This document shows positions 36,253 through 46,000 of a stretch of 64,000 nucleotides of DNA, one piece after another. Numbering within the stretch: the first letter of the stretch is position 1; every line of letters begins with the position of its first letter. A program made the translations under genes and the position numbers. A model generated the notes under the pieces. That model had not been told where the DNA came from. It saw only the letters and a program-made list of their open reading frames with translations, and made no database searches. This stretch comes from a bacterium (lineage in GTDB: Bacteria; Desulfobacterota; JAPLJL01), in assembly GCA_028713675.1 (NCBI GenBank), contig JAQTNV010000003.1, positions 58,051 to 122,050 of the forward strand, read 5' to 3'.

Positions 36253-39093
36253 TTGGAGATTCGCAAGCCCAAAAATCTTTTTCTTTTCCCGTTGCTGCTG
36301 TTGCTTTTGCTCTGGCTGGGCTTCCCCCGGCTGGGTTTTCCGGCGGAGCAGGGGGTTGAAACAGTCTCGTCCGTCAAGTATCTCTGCGCGGTTCCCCTTT
36401 ACGAAAAGGACCTGGAAAAGTTAACCGGGATCCGGCCCGGGGACCGGTTCTCGCCCCGGAGCTTGGATCGGGCGATCAAGCTTCTCTACCTGACCCGGAG
36501 GTTTTACCGGGTGACCGCCGAAATCAACCAGGGCCCGACCGGACTCGAAGTGGAATTTTACCTGGTCCCTCGCCGGATCATCGGGGAGATCCAGATCAAA
36601 GGTTTGCACTCAGTCAAGTCCTGGGAGATCCAGAAGGTCTGGGACCAGGAGGGCATCCGCCCCGGGCTGGAATATTCCGAGCGTACCAGTTCACGGATCA
36701 AGGAGCTGCTGGAAAATTACTTCCGGCAGGCGGGCTTTCCCCTGGCCGAGGTGGAAATCCGGGGCCGGTTTGCGCCGGCCGACCCCGGGGTAACCGTGAC
36801 GGTGGAAGTCAACGAGGGCCCCGCGATCCGGATCCAGGCGGTGGATTTTTCCGGCGACCCCTATTTCCCCCCGGAAAGAATCCGCCGGGAACTCAAGCTG
36901 AAGAACGGTGACCGCCTTGACCTCCGGGTCCTGCGGGAAGAGATCAAAGTCCTGAAACAGTGGTACCGGCGCCAGGGTTTATGGGAAGTCAAGACGGGTG
37001 AACCCGAGGTCTCTTCGGGACCGACTTCCCTCTCCGGGATCGTGAAAATTCCCATCCAGGCCGGCCGCCGGATCCGCGTGGATTTTTCCGGGCCGGATAT
37101 CCCCGAAGAGGAGATGCGCGATCTCGTCCGGATCACCCGGATCCAGGAGGACGAGGAATTTTCCCTGGCCTGGATTGAAGAGAAGGCCAGGGAGATCAAG
37201 GAAATTTACCGCCAGCAGGGCAAGGTTTTCATCGAGGTTAAGACCGTACCCGAGGAACTGAGCCAACGGGAGCTGGTCTATCATTTCTCCGTCAACAAGG
37301 GACCCACCATTTACATCCGCCGCATCGAATTCAGCGGAAACCTGAAGGTCAGCTCCGATTCGCTGCGGAAACAGATGCTGACCAACACCCGGGATCTCCT
37401 GGGACATATTTATGAAAAATACAACGGGATTTTTATGGAAGAGGTTCTGGATGAAGATTTGCAGGCGATCCTTTTTCTCTACCATAAGCTGGGTTATGCC
37501 TCCGCCCGGATTACCGGGGCGGAACAGGAGGTCAAACGTCCAACAACCAAGGAAGAAGACGGGGACCTCGTCCTTAAAATCGGGGTGGAAGAAGGGATCC
37601 GGACCCGCGTGGGAGAAGTGGTTTTTACCGGGAACCAGGCTTTGTCCAACGATGAAATCGGCCGCCTGGTTACGCTCCGGATCGGGGAGTATCTGGATCC
37701 CGCCCGGGTCGAGGAAGGGCGGAAGAAGGTAGTGGAATGGTACGCTCAGCATGGTTTTCTCCTGGCCCGGGCGGAAAACCGGGTGGATTTTTCCGCCGAT
37801 CAGAGCCAGGCCTCCGTGAGTTACCTGATCGAAGAGGGTTTGCTGGTCCGCCTCGACCGGATTATTGTGAGCGGGACGCGCTGGACCCGGGATTACGTGA
37901 TCCAGCGGGAATTTCACCTGAACCCGGGTGACACTTACGATTCTGAAAAAGTGGTGGAGGGACGTCGGAGGCTTTTTAACCTGGGTTTTTTAAGGGAAGT
38001 TCAAGCCGAGCCTCCTCTTCGGGATCCCAGCCATGGAGACTGGGATCTCCTGGTCCATGTCCGTGAGGATAAGGGCGGTTACGTGGAGATGGGAGGAGGT
38101 TACGCAACCGAGGAGGGCCTGAACGCCTTCGTGGGGGTCCAGCACCAGAATTTATGGGGAACCGGTCGGGGGGCGCTGGCCCGGGCGGAGGTTAAATTCG
38201 GCTACCTGGACTGGCCCCAGGACCTCGTCAACCCGGATCTCTACCGCGTGACCAACTGGAAATTTGACGCCGGCTATCGGGAACCCTGGATTTTCCACTA
38301 CAACCTCCTGGGCCGTCTGGATTTTAATTATGAATTCAAAAGGCGGGGGAGCGACGCCACGGTAGAAGACAACGATCTCTACCTCCCGGTTTGGAGTGCC
38401 GGTCTGGAAAGGGAATTCAGTAAGTACCTGAAAGGAACCCTCCGGTACGAAGTTAAATATTACCATCGAAATTACCTTTCGACTTTTGCCGGGGAAAGGC
38501 AGCCTTCTTCGGAATGGTTGGGAATCATCAATCCCATCCTGGTCTGGGACCTGCGCGACGATATCTTCAACCCCACCCAGGGGCTTCTGGTTACCTCCAA
38601 AGTGGATTTTTCCCACCCCGGCTTTTCCTCGGATCGATCCTATCTGATGCTGGACGAGGTTGGGGGTGTTTACCATAAACTGGTGGGCCGGGTGGTGGGG
38701 GCTTTCATCCTCCGGATCGGTTACGGCGCGGGATTTGGAAAAAACCAGGATATCCCCGAGGAAGAACAGTTTTATCTCGGCGGTGCCAACTCGATCCGGG
38801 GCTTCCTGAACAATCAGCTCGGGCCGAAAAAAATCCTGGCAAATTATCAGGCCGAAATCCGTTTTCCCTTTCCCGGGAGCCAGAGGTTCGGGGGCGTGAT
38901 ATTTACCGACGGGGGGACGATTTTCAACGAACCGCAGGAAGCCGGATCCGCGGACTTACGGAACTCAGCCGGCCTGGGGCTCAGGTATTACACCCCCATC
39001 GGGCCCATCCGCTTTGACTGGGGGTTCAAGCTGGACAAAAAAACGGGGGAATCACTGTATGAATATTACCTGGCGGTGGGAAACCCGTTTTGA
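36253..39093 (+). CDS. Omp85-family outer-membrane assembly protein with seven POTRA-like units
   Basis: 946 aa from TTG 36253; no in-frame ATG or GTG precedes the hydrophobic signal peptide (FLFPLLLLLLLWLGFPRLGF), so the rare start looks real. Periplasmic part: about seven POTRA-like units, whose joints read RIIGEIQIKGLHSV, IRIQAVDFSGDPYF, IRVDFSGPDIPEEE, IYIRRIEFSGNLKV, TRVGEVVFTGNQAL and LDRIIVSGTRWTRD. The barrel follows, with the loop-6 motif GGANSIRGF and the terminal strand YLAVGNPF. BamA has five and TamA three POTRA units. The tamB neighbour makes a TamA role likely. I leave the symbol empty because the POTRA count differs from TamA. Confidence 0.9.
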   Translation: MEIRKPKNLFLFPLLLLLLLWLGFPRLGFPAEQGVETVSSVKYLCAVPLYEKDLEKLTGIRPGDRFSPRSLDRAIKLLYLTRRFYRVTAEINQGPTGLEVEFYLVPRRIIGEIQIKGLHSVKSWEIQKVWDQEGIRPGLEYSERTSSRIKELLENYFRQAGFPLAEVEIRGRFAPADPGVTVTVEVNEGPAIRIQAVDFSGDPYFPPERIRRELKLKNGDRLDLRVLREEIKVLKQWYRRQGLWEVKTGEPEVSSGPTSLSGIVKIPIQAGRRIRVDFSGPDIPEEEMRDLVRITRIQEDEEFSLAWIEEKAREIKEIYRQQGKVFIEVKTVPEELSQRELVYHFSVNKGPTIYIRRIEFSGNLKVSSDSLRKQMLTNTRDLLGHIYEKYNGIFMEEVLDEDLQAILFLYHKLGYASARITGAEQEVKRPTTKEEDGDLVLKIGVEEGIRTRVGEVVFTGNQALSNDEIGRLVTLRIGEYLDPARVEEGRKKVVEWYAQHGFLLARAENRVDFSADQSQASVSYLIEEGLLVRLDRIIVSGTRWTRDYVIQREFHLNPGDTYDSEKVVEGRRRLFNLGFLREVQAEPPLRDPSHGDWDLLVHVREDKGGYVEMGGGYATEEGLNAFVGVQHQNLWGTGRGALARAEVKFGYLDWPQDLVNPDLYRVTNWKFDAGYREPWIFHYNLLGRLDFNYEFKRRGSDATVEDNDLYLPVWSAGLEREFSKYLKGTLRYEVKYYHRNYLSTFAGERQPSSEWLGIINPILVWDLRDDIFNPTQGLLVTSKVDFSHPGFSSDRSYLMLDEVGGVYHKLVGRVVGAFILRIGYGAGFGKNQDIPEEEQFYLGGANSIRGFLNNQLGPKKILANYQAEIRFPFPGSQRFGGVIFTDGGTIFNEPQEAGSADLRNSAGLGLRYYTPIGPIRFDWGFKLDKKTGESLYEYYLAVGNPF

Positions 39094-39290
39094 AAAGCAT
39101 AGAGCATAGAGCAAAGGGCATAGGGCAAAGAGTAAAAAGAATTGACGATTGTAGATTGACGATTGGCAAATGAAAACCAAACAAACCGGAATGTAGGGCA
39201 AGGCTTTTCGATCAGATCCCGAGGCATTGTGGCCGAGGGAAGCCTGCGAGAAAATAAAAAGCAGCGAGCAGCAAAAACAAAAGATGCGGA
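39094..39290. repeat. Word repeats A and H before the SurA-N-like gene
   Basis: aaagcatagagcatagagca and aagggcatagggcaaag (A, 39095-39132) are followed by attgacgattgtagattgac then gattggc (H, 39141-39167). A last A-like piece (agcagcgagcagcaaaaac) is at 39260-39280. Confidence 0.7.
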
Positions 39291-39878
39291 ATGAAAATTA
39301 GATTGCTGAACATAATGCTGGCGGGCATATTGCTGACGCTTGCGACCGCAGGCGGAGCCCGGGCCGGAAATGACGCGCCGGCCGGGAACCGGGTGGTGGC
39401 GGTTGCGGACAAATGGCCGATTACCGGGCGGGATTTGAAACTCGAGCTATTTTTTGTCTGCCTGGAGCGGGGAGGTACCCGGCCCGAGCTGGTCGAGATG
39501 GCCCGGAACGGGTTCGCGGGGGACGTGCCGGGAACTCTGGGAGAAGAGCTTCTCCACAAGGTAATCGAGCGACGTTTGATCCTGAAGGATATGGAAAAAT
39601 CCCGGCATTTCCAGGCCAATATTGAGGATCGGGAGGTCAAGGCCCGGCTCGAGAACTGGGATGCTGTCATGAAAGACCGGGAAATCCTGTCGCAATTCTC
39701 GCGCTGGCTGGATTTGGACCGTTCCGAGCTTCTGATCCAGGCTCGGGAGAATCTCCTGGTGGAAAAATACGTCAGCCAGGAACTCGGGGTGTTCGGCTCA
39801 ACTGGCAAAAAGCTGGAGGAGATTTATAATAAATGGGCGAATATTCTCTGGAACCGCGCCGAGATCGAGATATTTTAA
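39291..39878 (+). CDS. SurA N-terminal-domain-like periplasmic protein without PPIase domain
   Basis: 195 aa with a signal peptide (MLAGILLTLATAGGARAG). The mature part starts with a strand-helix unit like SurA/PpiD N-terminal chaperone domains (NRVVAVADKWPITGRDLKLE), then LLHKVIERRLILKDMEKSRH and REVKARLENWDAVMKDREIL, the typical SurA_N helices. No parvulin domain follows. Position after tamB and the Omp85 gene fits a chaperone for outer-membrane proteins. The fold call is by pattern only, so moderate confidence. Confidence 0.66.
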   Translation: MKIRLLNIMLAGILLTLATAGGARAGNDAPAGNRVVAVADKWPITGRDLKLELFFVCLERGGTRPELVEMARNGFAGDVPGTLGEELLHKVIERRLILKDMEKSRHFQANIEDREVKARLENWDAVMKDREILSQFSRWLDLDRSELLIQARENLLVEKYVSQELGVFGSTGKKLEEIYNKWANILWNRAEIEIF

Positions 39879-39920
39879 CAGGTAATTCCCCCTGATTTTC
39901 CAACGGGGTTGTCTTAATTC

Positions 39921-39987
39921 TGTCATTCCGCACTTGATGCGGAATCCAGTTGTTTCAAATCTGGATTCCTGCTTTCGCAGGAATGAC
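39921..39987. repeat. Palindromic interspersed repeat
   Basis: Left arm tcattccgcacttgatgcgg aatccag and right arm ctggattcctgctttcgcag gaatga are inverted with respect to each other, and each arm contains its own small hairpin. The type (gtcattcc...ggaatccag) is a widespread bacterial interspersed repeat. The end lies 64 bases before the next gene. Confidence 0.75.
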
Positions 39988-40050
39988 GATCGGCAAAAAA
40001 GAAAATTATTTTGTCCTTAAACCCGCAGTTTTTACCGCGGGGAGGTTCAT

Positions 40051-41064
40051 CTGAGTTACCCCGAAGCCCGTTACTACGAAAAACTGGCCTCCCCGTCCCC
40101 GGATTCGGAAAAAGGGACGGCGGTGAAATGTCTGTTATGCCCGCATCTCTGCCGGATTAACGAAGGGAAAGCCGGAATCTGCCGGGTTCGGCGGAATGAG
40201 GGGGGCACCCTCCGGAGTCTGATCTACAACCGGATTTCCGCGCTCCACCTGGACCCGATTGAAAAGAAGCCCCTTTACCATTTTCATCCGGGAAGCGAGA
40301 TTCTCTCCGTCGGTGCAGTGGGCTGCAACCTGGGCTGCGGGTTCTGCCAGAACTGGGAACTGGTCGAAGGCAATCTGGACCTCCAGGAGGTAACCCAGGA
40401 TGGGCTCGTCCGCGAGGCCCGGGATTCCGGTTCGGTGGGGATCGCCTTCACGTACAACGAGCCTTCCATCTGGTTCGAGTTCGTCATGGATACCGCCCGC
40501 CGGTTTCGCCGGGAAGGCATGAAAAACGTCCTGGTGACCAACGGATTCTGCAACCCCGAACCCTGGGCGGAGATGCTGCCCTGGATCGACGCCATGAACA
40601 TCGATTTAAAGTCCATCCGGGAGGAATTCTACAAACGGAATTGCCGGGCCCGGCTGGAACCGGTGAAAAAATGCATCGAGTTGGCGGTCAAAAGCTGCCA
40701 CGTGGAGATTACCAACCTGGTGATTCCCCGCCATAACGATTCGATTTCGGATTTGAGCGAACTGATTGATTATGTGGCTTCCCTGGGGAATAATATCCCG
40801 CTGCATTTTTCCCGCTACCACCCCAGCTACCATTTCAACGAGCCCCCGACCTCTCCCGATATTCTGCAGACCGCCTACGAACTGGCCCGGCGCCGCCTGG
40901 ATTACGTGTATCTAGGCAACCTGGCTTCCGAAAAGGGGCAGAATACCTACTGCCCCCAGTGCTCCAGCCTGCTGATCCGCCGGGTCGGCTACCGGACCGA
41001 TGCGAGCGGGCTGGTGAAGAACCGCTGCCGCAAATGCGACCGGGAGATTGAAGTAGTGGTTTGA
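40051..41064 (+). CDS. amrS: AmmeMemoRadiSam-type radical SAM protein AmrS, probable CTG start
   Basis: The first ordinary start is GTG 40123, but the family's conserved N-terminus (ARYYEKL) is coded upstream at about 40066-40086. The open frame begins at 40021 and holds no ATG, GTG or TTG there; CTG 40051 has the site GGGGAGG five bases upstream. From it the product is 337 aa. Radical SAM cluster CNLGCGFC (CxxxCxxC) is present, with an N-terminal Cys group (CLLCPHLC...GIC) and a C-terminal zinc-ribbon-like CPQC...CRKC. AmrS relates to pyruvate formate-lyase activases. The partner proteins AmmeMemoRadiSam A and B are not in this window, so the function stays open. Confidence 0.87.
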   Translation: MSYPEARYYEKLASPSPDSEKGTAVKCLLCPHLCRINEGKAGICRVRRNEGGTLRSLIYNRISALHLDPIEKKPLYHFHPGSEILSVGAVGCNLGCGFCQNWELVEGNLDLQEVTQDGLVREARDSGSVGIAFTYNEPSIWFEFVMDTARRFRREGMKNVLVTNGFCNPEPWAEMLPWIDAMNIDLKSIREEFYKRNCRARLEPVKKCIELAVKSCHVEITNLVIPRHNDSISDLSELIDYVASLGNNIPLHFSRYHPSYHFNEPPTSPDILQTAYELARRRLDYVYLGNLASEKGQNTYCPQCSSLLIRRVGYRTDASGLVKNRCRKCDREIEVVV

Positions 41065-41085
41065 TTGACCGGGAAAATACCTTTT

Positions 41086-41195
41086 TTGACACGGATTACG
41101 CGGATATACACGGACAAATAAAGTTAATCTGAACCCCAATTTATATTTAAAGAGAAAAACCGTGGGATCTGTGTAAATCCGTGTCTAAATTCATT
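41086..41195. repeat. Word repeat I (acacggattacgcgg...) up to the pcm start
   Basis: gacacggattacgcggatat acacggac at 41088-41115 and, after an AT-rich middle, gatctgtgtaaatccgtgtc at 41167-41186, which is the inverted form. The two ends can pair. The right end reaches into the first codons of pcm if GTG 41181 is used. Confidence 0.65.
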
Positions 41196-41198
41196 ACC

Positions 41199-41873
41199 AT
41201 GTTTTCCCGGAAAGAGAATAACCAGGAAGAAAATTTCGAACGCCTCCGGCTGGAAATGGTGCAATCCCAGCTGGAGCGGAGAAATATCAGGGACCAGAGG
41301 GTGCTGGAAGCGATGGGGAAGGTGCCCAGGCACAGGTTTGTCCCGGAGCGGCTGGGAAGCGAGGCCTATGAAGACCACCCGCTCCCGATCGGGGAAGGGC
41401 AGACGATCAGCCAGCCTTACATGGTGGCGATCATGACCGAGCTCCTGGAATTGCGGGGCGGGGAGAGGGTCCTGGAAATCGGAACCGGCTCCGGGTACCA
41501 GCTCGCGGTCCTGGCGGAGCTGGCCCGGGAGGTGTTTTCCGTGGAGCGGTTTGGGCCGCTGGCCGACCGGTCCCGGGCCTTGCTCCGGGAACTCGGATAC
41601 CGTAATGTCGAAATCCGGAACGGGGACGGGACCCTCGGCTGGCCGGAGCGCGCCCCCTTTGACGGGATCATCGTGACCGCCGGGGCCCCGAGGATTCCCC
41701 CGCCCCTGGTCGAGCAGCTTTCCGAAGGCGGGCGATTGGTCGTTCCGGTCGGGGAGGAAAGGCACCAGGAACTTTGCCGGGTGGTTAAGGAGGGGGGAGA
41801 GACCAGGAAAGAATACTTCGGCGGCTGTGTTTTCGTCCCGCTCGTCGGCGAACACGGCTGGGACACGGCATGA
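41199..41873 (+). CDS. pcm: Protein-L-isoaspartate O-methyltransferase
   Basis: 224 aa from ATG 41199; GTG 41181 would add six residues coded by repeat DNA. Signatures: [51 protein letters not shown] and the SAM site [18 protein letters not shown]. Repairs isoaspartyl residues in aged proteins using S-adenosylmethionine; cytoplasmic. Normal length and motif order. Confidence 0.95.
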   Translation: MFSRKENNQEENFERLRLEMVQSQLERRNIRDQRVLEAMGKVPRHRFVPERLGSEAYEDHPLPIGEGQTISQPYMVAIMTELLELRGGERVLEIGTGSGYQLAVLAELAREVFSVERFGPLADRSRALLRELGYRNVEIRNGDGTLGWPERAPFDGIIVTAGAPRIPPPLVEQLSEGGRLVVPVGEERHQELCRVVKEGGETRKEYFGGCVFVPLVGEHGWDTA

Positions 41874-41917
41874 ATAAAACAGGGATAAAGGAGAAGTAAT
41901 ATAGTAAAATATCCAAA

Positions 41918-42379
41918 ATGAGACGCCTGAAAAAAATCATTTTATCCCTGATTATCCTGACGGGGACAGCTTGGCCATGCCAGGCCGGTGCGGAGGGAAT
42001 CAACTGGGTTTCCTACCCGGAGGGAATCACCCGGGCGGCCCGGATTCAGCGTCCGGTGATGGTGTTTTTTTTCTCACGCACCTGCCGGGTCTGCAGCGTG
42101 ATGGAAGAGAAAGTCTTTTCCAATCCGGAGATCGCCGGCTATCTGAACTCGAGTCTGGTCCCGGTTCGGGTGGAAATCGCCCGGGAGGGGAAACTGGTGG
42201 CGCGCTATGGGGTCTCCCGGAGCCCGGTTATTTACTTTTTAAGGCCGGATTCCACCACGATCGATTTCCTCGTCGGCTACGTGGAACCGGACAAGTTCCT
42301 TGATATCATCCATTATGTCGGGGAGGGAAATTATTTGAAGATGAATTTTGGGGAATATCTGGAGAAAAAGAGAAAATAG
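41918..42379 (+). CDS. Periplasmic thioredoxin-fold protein
   Basis: 153 aa. Signal peptide (IILSLIILTGTAWPCQAGA), then a thioredoxin fold with active-site CRVC (VFFFSRTCRVCSVMEEKVFS) and the cis-proline loop (YGVSRSPVIYFLRP). The sequence just after the signal (GINWVSYPEGITRAARIQRP) is typical of the DUF255/thioredoxin_7 group that reduces or isomerises disulfides, for example in cytochrome c assembly. Partner unknown. Confidence 0.82.
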   Translation: MRRLKKIILSLIILTGTAWPCQAGAEGINWVSYPEGITRAARIQRPVMVFFFSRTCRVCSVMEEKVFSNPEIAGYLNSSLVPVRVEIAREGKLVARYGVSRSPVIYFLRPDSTTIDFLVGYVEPDKFLDIIHYVGEGNYLKMNFGEYLEKKRK

Positions 42380-42446
42380 ATATTTCCCAATTCAGCCGGG
42401 GACGGATCCTAAAGGGTATTAATGATAATGGATGCCGGGGTCAGTT

Positions 42447-43052
42447 ATGATTAAAAAAGCGCTTGCCTCATTTTTTCTGGCGATAATTCTCACGGGTATT
42501 CCCGGTTGCGCCACGGTTCCGGACAAGGAGGGGGATATGAAATGCAATTTCGGGGTGAAAGCCCACGAAGAACATAAGTTCAGGGGCCCGGGGGAGTTTT
42601 TCTCGGCCGCCTGGGGTCTGCGGAAATACCTGTTTTCCAGCATCGTGCCCGTGTTTTTTTCCTCGGGGCGGATGGACCCAGCTTTCCGGGAAAAGGTCTG
42701 CCTGACCGTGACCTGGGCCAACCGCTGCCGGGCCTGCATGGCTGTCCACAGCCGTTGGGGAAAGAGCGCGGGGGTGAAGGAGGAGGAAATCAGCGAGCTG
42801 GAAACCCTGGATCCGGCCCGGTTCGAGCACCGGGAATGGGTCGCGCTGATGTACGCCCGGGATTACATCCTGTTCGACGGCCGGCTTCCCGACGAGGAAA
42901 TAGTCAAGGAATTCGAGAAGCTTTACAGCGTGCGGGAACGGGCGGACATCCTGGCCATGGTCAAAATTATGGATTTTGCCAACCGCTTCAACAACACCTG
43001 GGACCGGCAGCGGGTGAAAAGCCGGGCCGCCGGTGACGCTCCCATAAATTAA
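42447..43052 (+). CDS. AhpD-like (carboxymuconolactone decarboxylase family) lipoprotein
   Basis: 201 aa from ATG 42447. The N-terminus (ALASFFLAIILTGIPGCATV) is a lipoprotein signal with a lipobox ending in PGC. The body is an all-helical AhpD-type domain with the redox motif CRACMAVH (Cys94, Cys97, His101) preceded by LTVTWANR. AhpD-type proteins are usually cytoplasmic. A second possible start, ATG 42537 with AAGGAGG upstream, would remove the signal and give a cytoplasmic protein, so localisation is not settled. It sits after a periplasmic thioredoxin-like gene, a plausible redox partner. Confidence 0.72.
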   Translation: MIKKALASFFLAIILTGIPGCATVPDKEGDMKCNFGVKAHEEHKFRGPGEFFSAAWGLRKYLFSSIVPVFFSSGRMDPAFREKVCLTVTWANRCRACMAVHSRWGKSAGVKEEEISELETLDPARFEHREWVALMYARDYILFDGRLPDEEIVKEFEKLYSVRERADILAMVKIMDFANRFNNTWDRQRVKSRAAGDAPIN

Positions 43053-43053
43053 A

Positions 43054-46000
43054 TTGCCCCAATTGTCCGTCAAAACTGTTCTCCGGCTGGCGGTCTGCGG
43101 ATTGCTCGCGCTTTTGGCCGGGCCGGCGTCGGCTTACAACCATCCAGAACTCAATTGGCGGATGATCGAAACCGGGCATTTCCGGGTTTTGTATCACCAG
43201 GGAGAAGAGGACCTGGCCCGGGAGGGAAGCCGGGTCGCCGAGGAAATCTATCCCCGGGTGACCGGTTATTACGGTTATGAGCCGGCCGGAAAGACGGCCA
43301 TCATCTTCCAGGATACCGACGATGAAGCCTACGGTGAATCCAGTTATTTCCAAAATACTATTTTGATCACCGCCACGAGCCTGGATCTGCTCCTCCGCGG
43401 CCGGGTGGACTGGCTGAAAAACGTCATCACCCATGAGTTCACCCACCTGGTTTCCCTCGAGCTGGCCGACCGGTTCGGCCCGCGGATTCCCCTTTTGATC
43501 CTTTCCGTCCTCGAGAGCGGCTCGGGACGGGGGCGGCCCGGGGTTTTCCGCTACCTGGACCTGGCCGGTTCCGTCCCCGTTCCCGGCTCGATCACCCCCT
43601 CCTGGTTTTCCGAGGGCGCCGCCCAGGCCGGATCGACCCGGTTCGGCTCGGATTTCTGGGACAGCTACCGGAACACCTTCCTCCGGGCCTCCTGGCTGGA
43701 AGGAAAGGTCATGTCCCTGGACGAGATGGGGGCCCTGTCCGGAAAGGATGCCTGGGAAGGGGAACAGGTTTATAACCAGGGATTTTCGATCTGCCGATAC
43801 CTGGAGGGACGATACGGCCCCGGGATCCTGAGGGACCTGGCCAGGGAACAAGGCCGGGGCTGGCATTTTAATTTCGGAAACACGGTCAGGAAAGTTAGCG
43901 GCCGGGATCTCCCGGCCGTTTACGCGGAATGGCGGAAATGGCTTTCGGAGGAATACGGGAAAGAGCTCGAGGGAATAACCGGTAATGAAACCGCCGGGGA
44001 AAAATTCGCCGGGAAGGGAAGGCTGAACCTTTTCCCGCGTTTTTCCCCTGACGGAGAATGGATTGCCTATGTTTCCAGCGGCAATTCCGATTTCCTGACC
44101 GAAAGCCTGGTTATCACTACCCGCGAAAAGGGCGGCGGCTCGATCTTTATCGCCGGGGGAGTTAATTCCGGAGCCGGTTTTTCCCCGGACGGGAAGAGAC
44201 TGGTTTATTCCCGGGATGATCTTTTCGACCTGAAGGGAAATCATTTCAGCGATCTTTATGTTTATGACCTGGAGGAAAGCTCGGAAATGAAGATTACCGA
44301 CGGCCTCCGGGCTTCCAACCCGGTCTGGTCACCGGATGGGACCAAAATTGCCTTTATTAATAATGAAGGAGGGGACCGGAACCTCTGGCTTCTGGACTTG
44401 TCCCGGGATCAGGATGACCTGGCGCCCTTAACCGGGTTTGCCGGTGGTTCCCAAATTTTCTCCCCGGTGTTTTCGCCCTCCGGCGATCTGATCGCCTTCG
44501 GGATCCTCAAGGAAGGAAACGAGGAAATCTATTCGGTGGACCTGTCCGGAAAGGTCCAGCCCCTGGTTTCCGGGCCGGCGAACGAAAGGGACCCCGCCTG
44601 GGTGAACGGGAGCCGCCTGCTTTACAGCTCGGACGAGGGCGGGATTTTCAATCTTTTTGAGCTGGATCTCACCACCGGGGAAAAACGCCGGCTGACCCGG
44701 GTGAAGACCGGGGCTTTCATGCCCGCGCCCGATCCTCAGGGGGAGGGCGTCGTTTACAGTTATTTCACCACGGACGGATTCCGGATATATCAAATGCAGG
44801 TAGCAGGCAGCCAGTCGCAGGTAGCCAGTAAATCTTCGTCTCAGATTCCTTCAATTGATAATCTACGGCCAGCGGCGCAGACAATGTTGCCTGAAAAGTC
44901 AGATTTGCCCCAACATTCCATCTCCCGTCTACCATCTGCCTCTGTTTATTCTGAACCGGTTACTGGTTACCTGCTTCCGGCTACGAACGTTGATCGTCCC
45001 TACCATTTTACCCTGCTCCCGCCTCTAGTGTTCCCCGAGTTGGTTTACGAAGACGACCAGGGCTTCAGAGGGGGCGCTGTCGTGGCCCTGTCCGACCTCC
45101 TGGACAAACATACCCTGACCGGGGAATTTCTTTTCGGTGAGAGCCAGGATTACACCCTCCAGTATGTGAACCGCCAGTGGCACCCGACTTTTTTCCTGGA
45201 GGGAGGATTTCACCAGCACAATTACCGGTGGGACGAGAAGCGGACCCGGGATATCGACGGTGAACAGGTCGGGGTCAAGGACTCCTATGATCTGTCTTCG
45301 GATTCGAGCATTTTCCGGGTCGGGCCTTGGTATGTCTGGGCCGACAGTTTTTTGTCCTCGCCCTTTTATCGCCTGCGCATTCTCAACGCCAAGGGAAAGC
45401 TGGATGAGTTCAATGACCAGGGGGAACTAATCGGGACCGGGGTTTTACCGCTTTTGCGGGAGCAATGCCAGCAGGTGGGCTTGATTCTCGGGCACAGTCA
45501 ATTTTCCCCGGTTCGGGATTGGGAAGCCCATCCCCGGGGAGGAAGGGAAGTGACGCTGATCTACAGCGCCGGTTTCTCCAATTTCAACCGGGAAGTGGGG
45601 GACCTCATCGAAGCTGGAAAACGTGAATATTCCGGGACATATAACGACTATCGTTTCCAGGAGATTTTTTTCAACTGGAACGAAAACCTGGCCCTGCCGC
45701 TGGACAGCGCCCTGGAGGCCAACCTGGCCCTGGGGTTTATTGACCGGGATGTTTATCTGTGGGATGAATTTTACGCCGGGGGCTCGATGGAATTCGTGGG
45801 CATGGGGGAATTCAGGACCTTGACCGAGCTCCCGGGGTACCCGGCCTTCAATCCTTCCCTGCGCGGCGAGCGCCTGGGAATCATCAAGCTTTCCTATCGC
45901 ATCCCGGTTTTAAATGTCCGGAAGCAGGTCGGGATCTTTTATTTCAACCGGGTTTATTTATCCCTTTTTGGGGATGCCGGGAATATCATCAACCTGCTGA

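Noticed and set aside
42432..42536. Treating 42537 as the only start of the AhpD-like gene
   Set aside because: The upstream in-frame segment has a convincing lipoprotein signal, unlikely by chance; kept as an alternative only.
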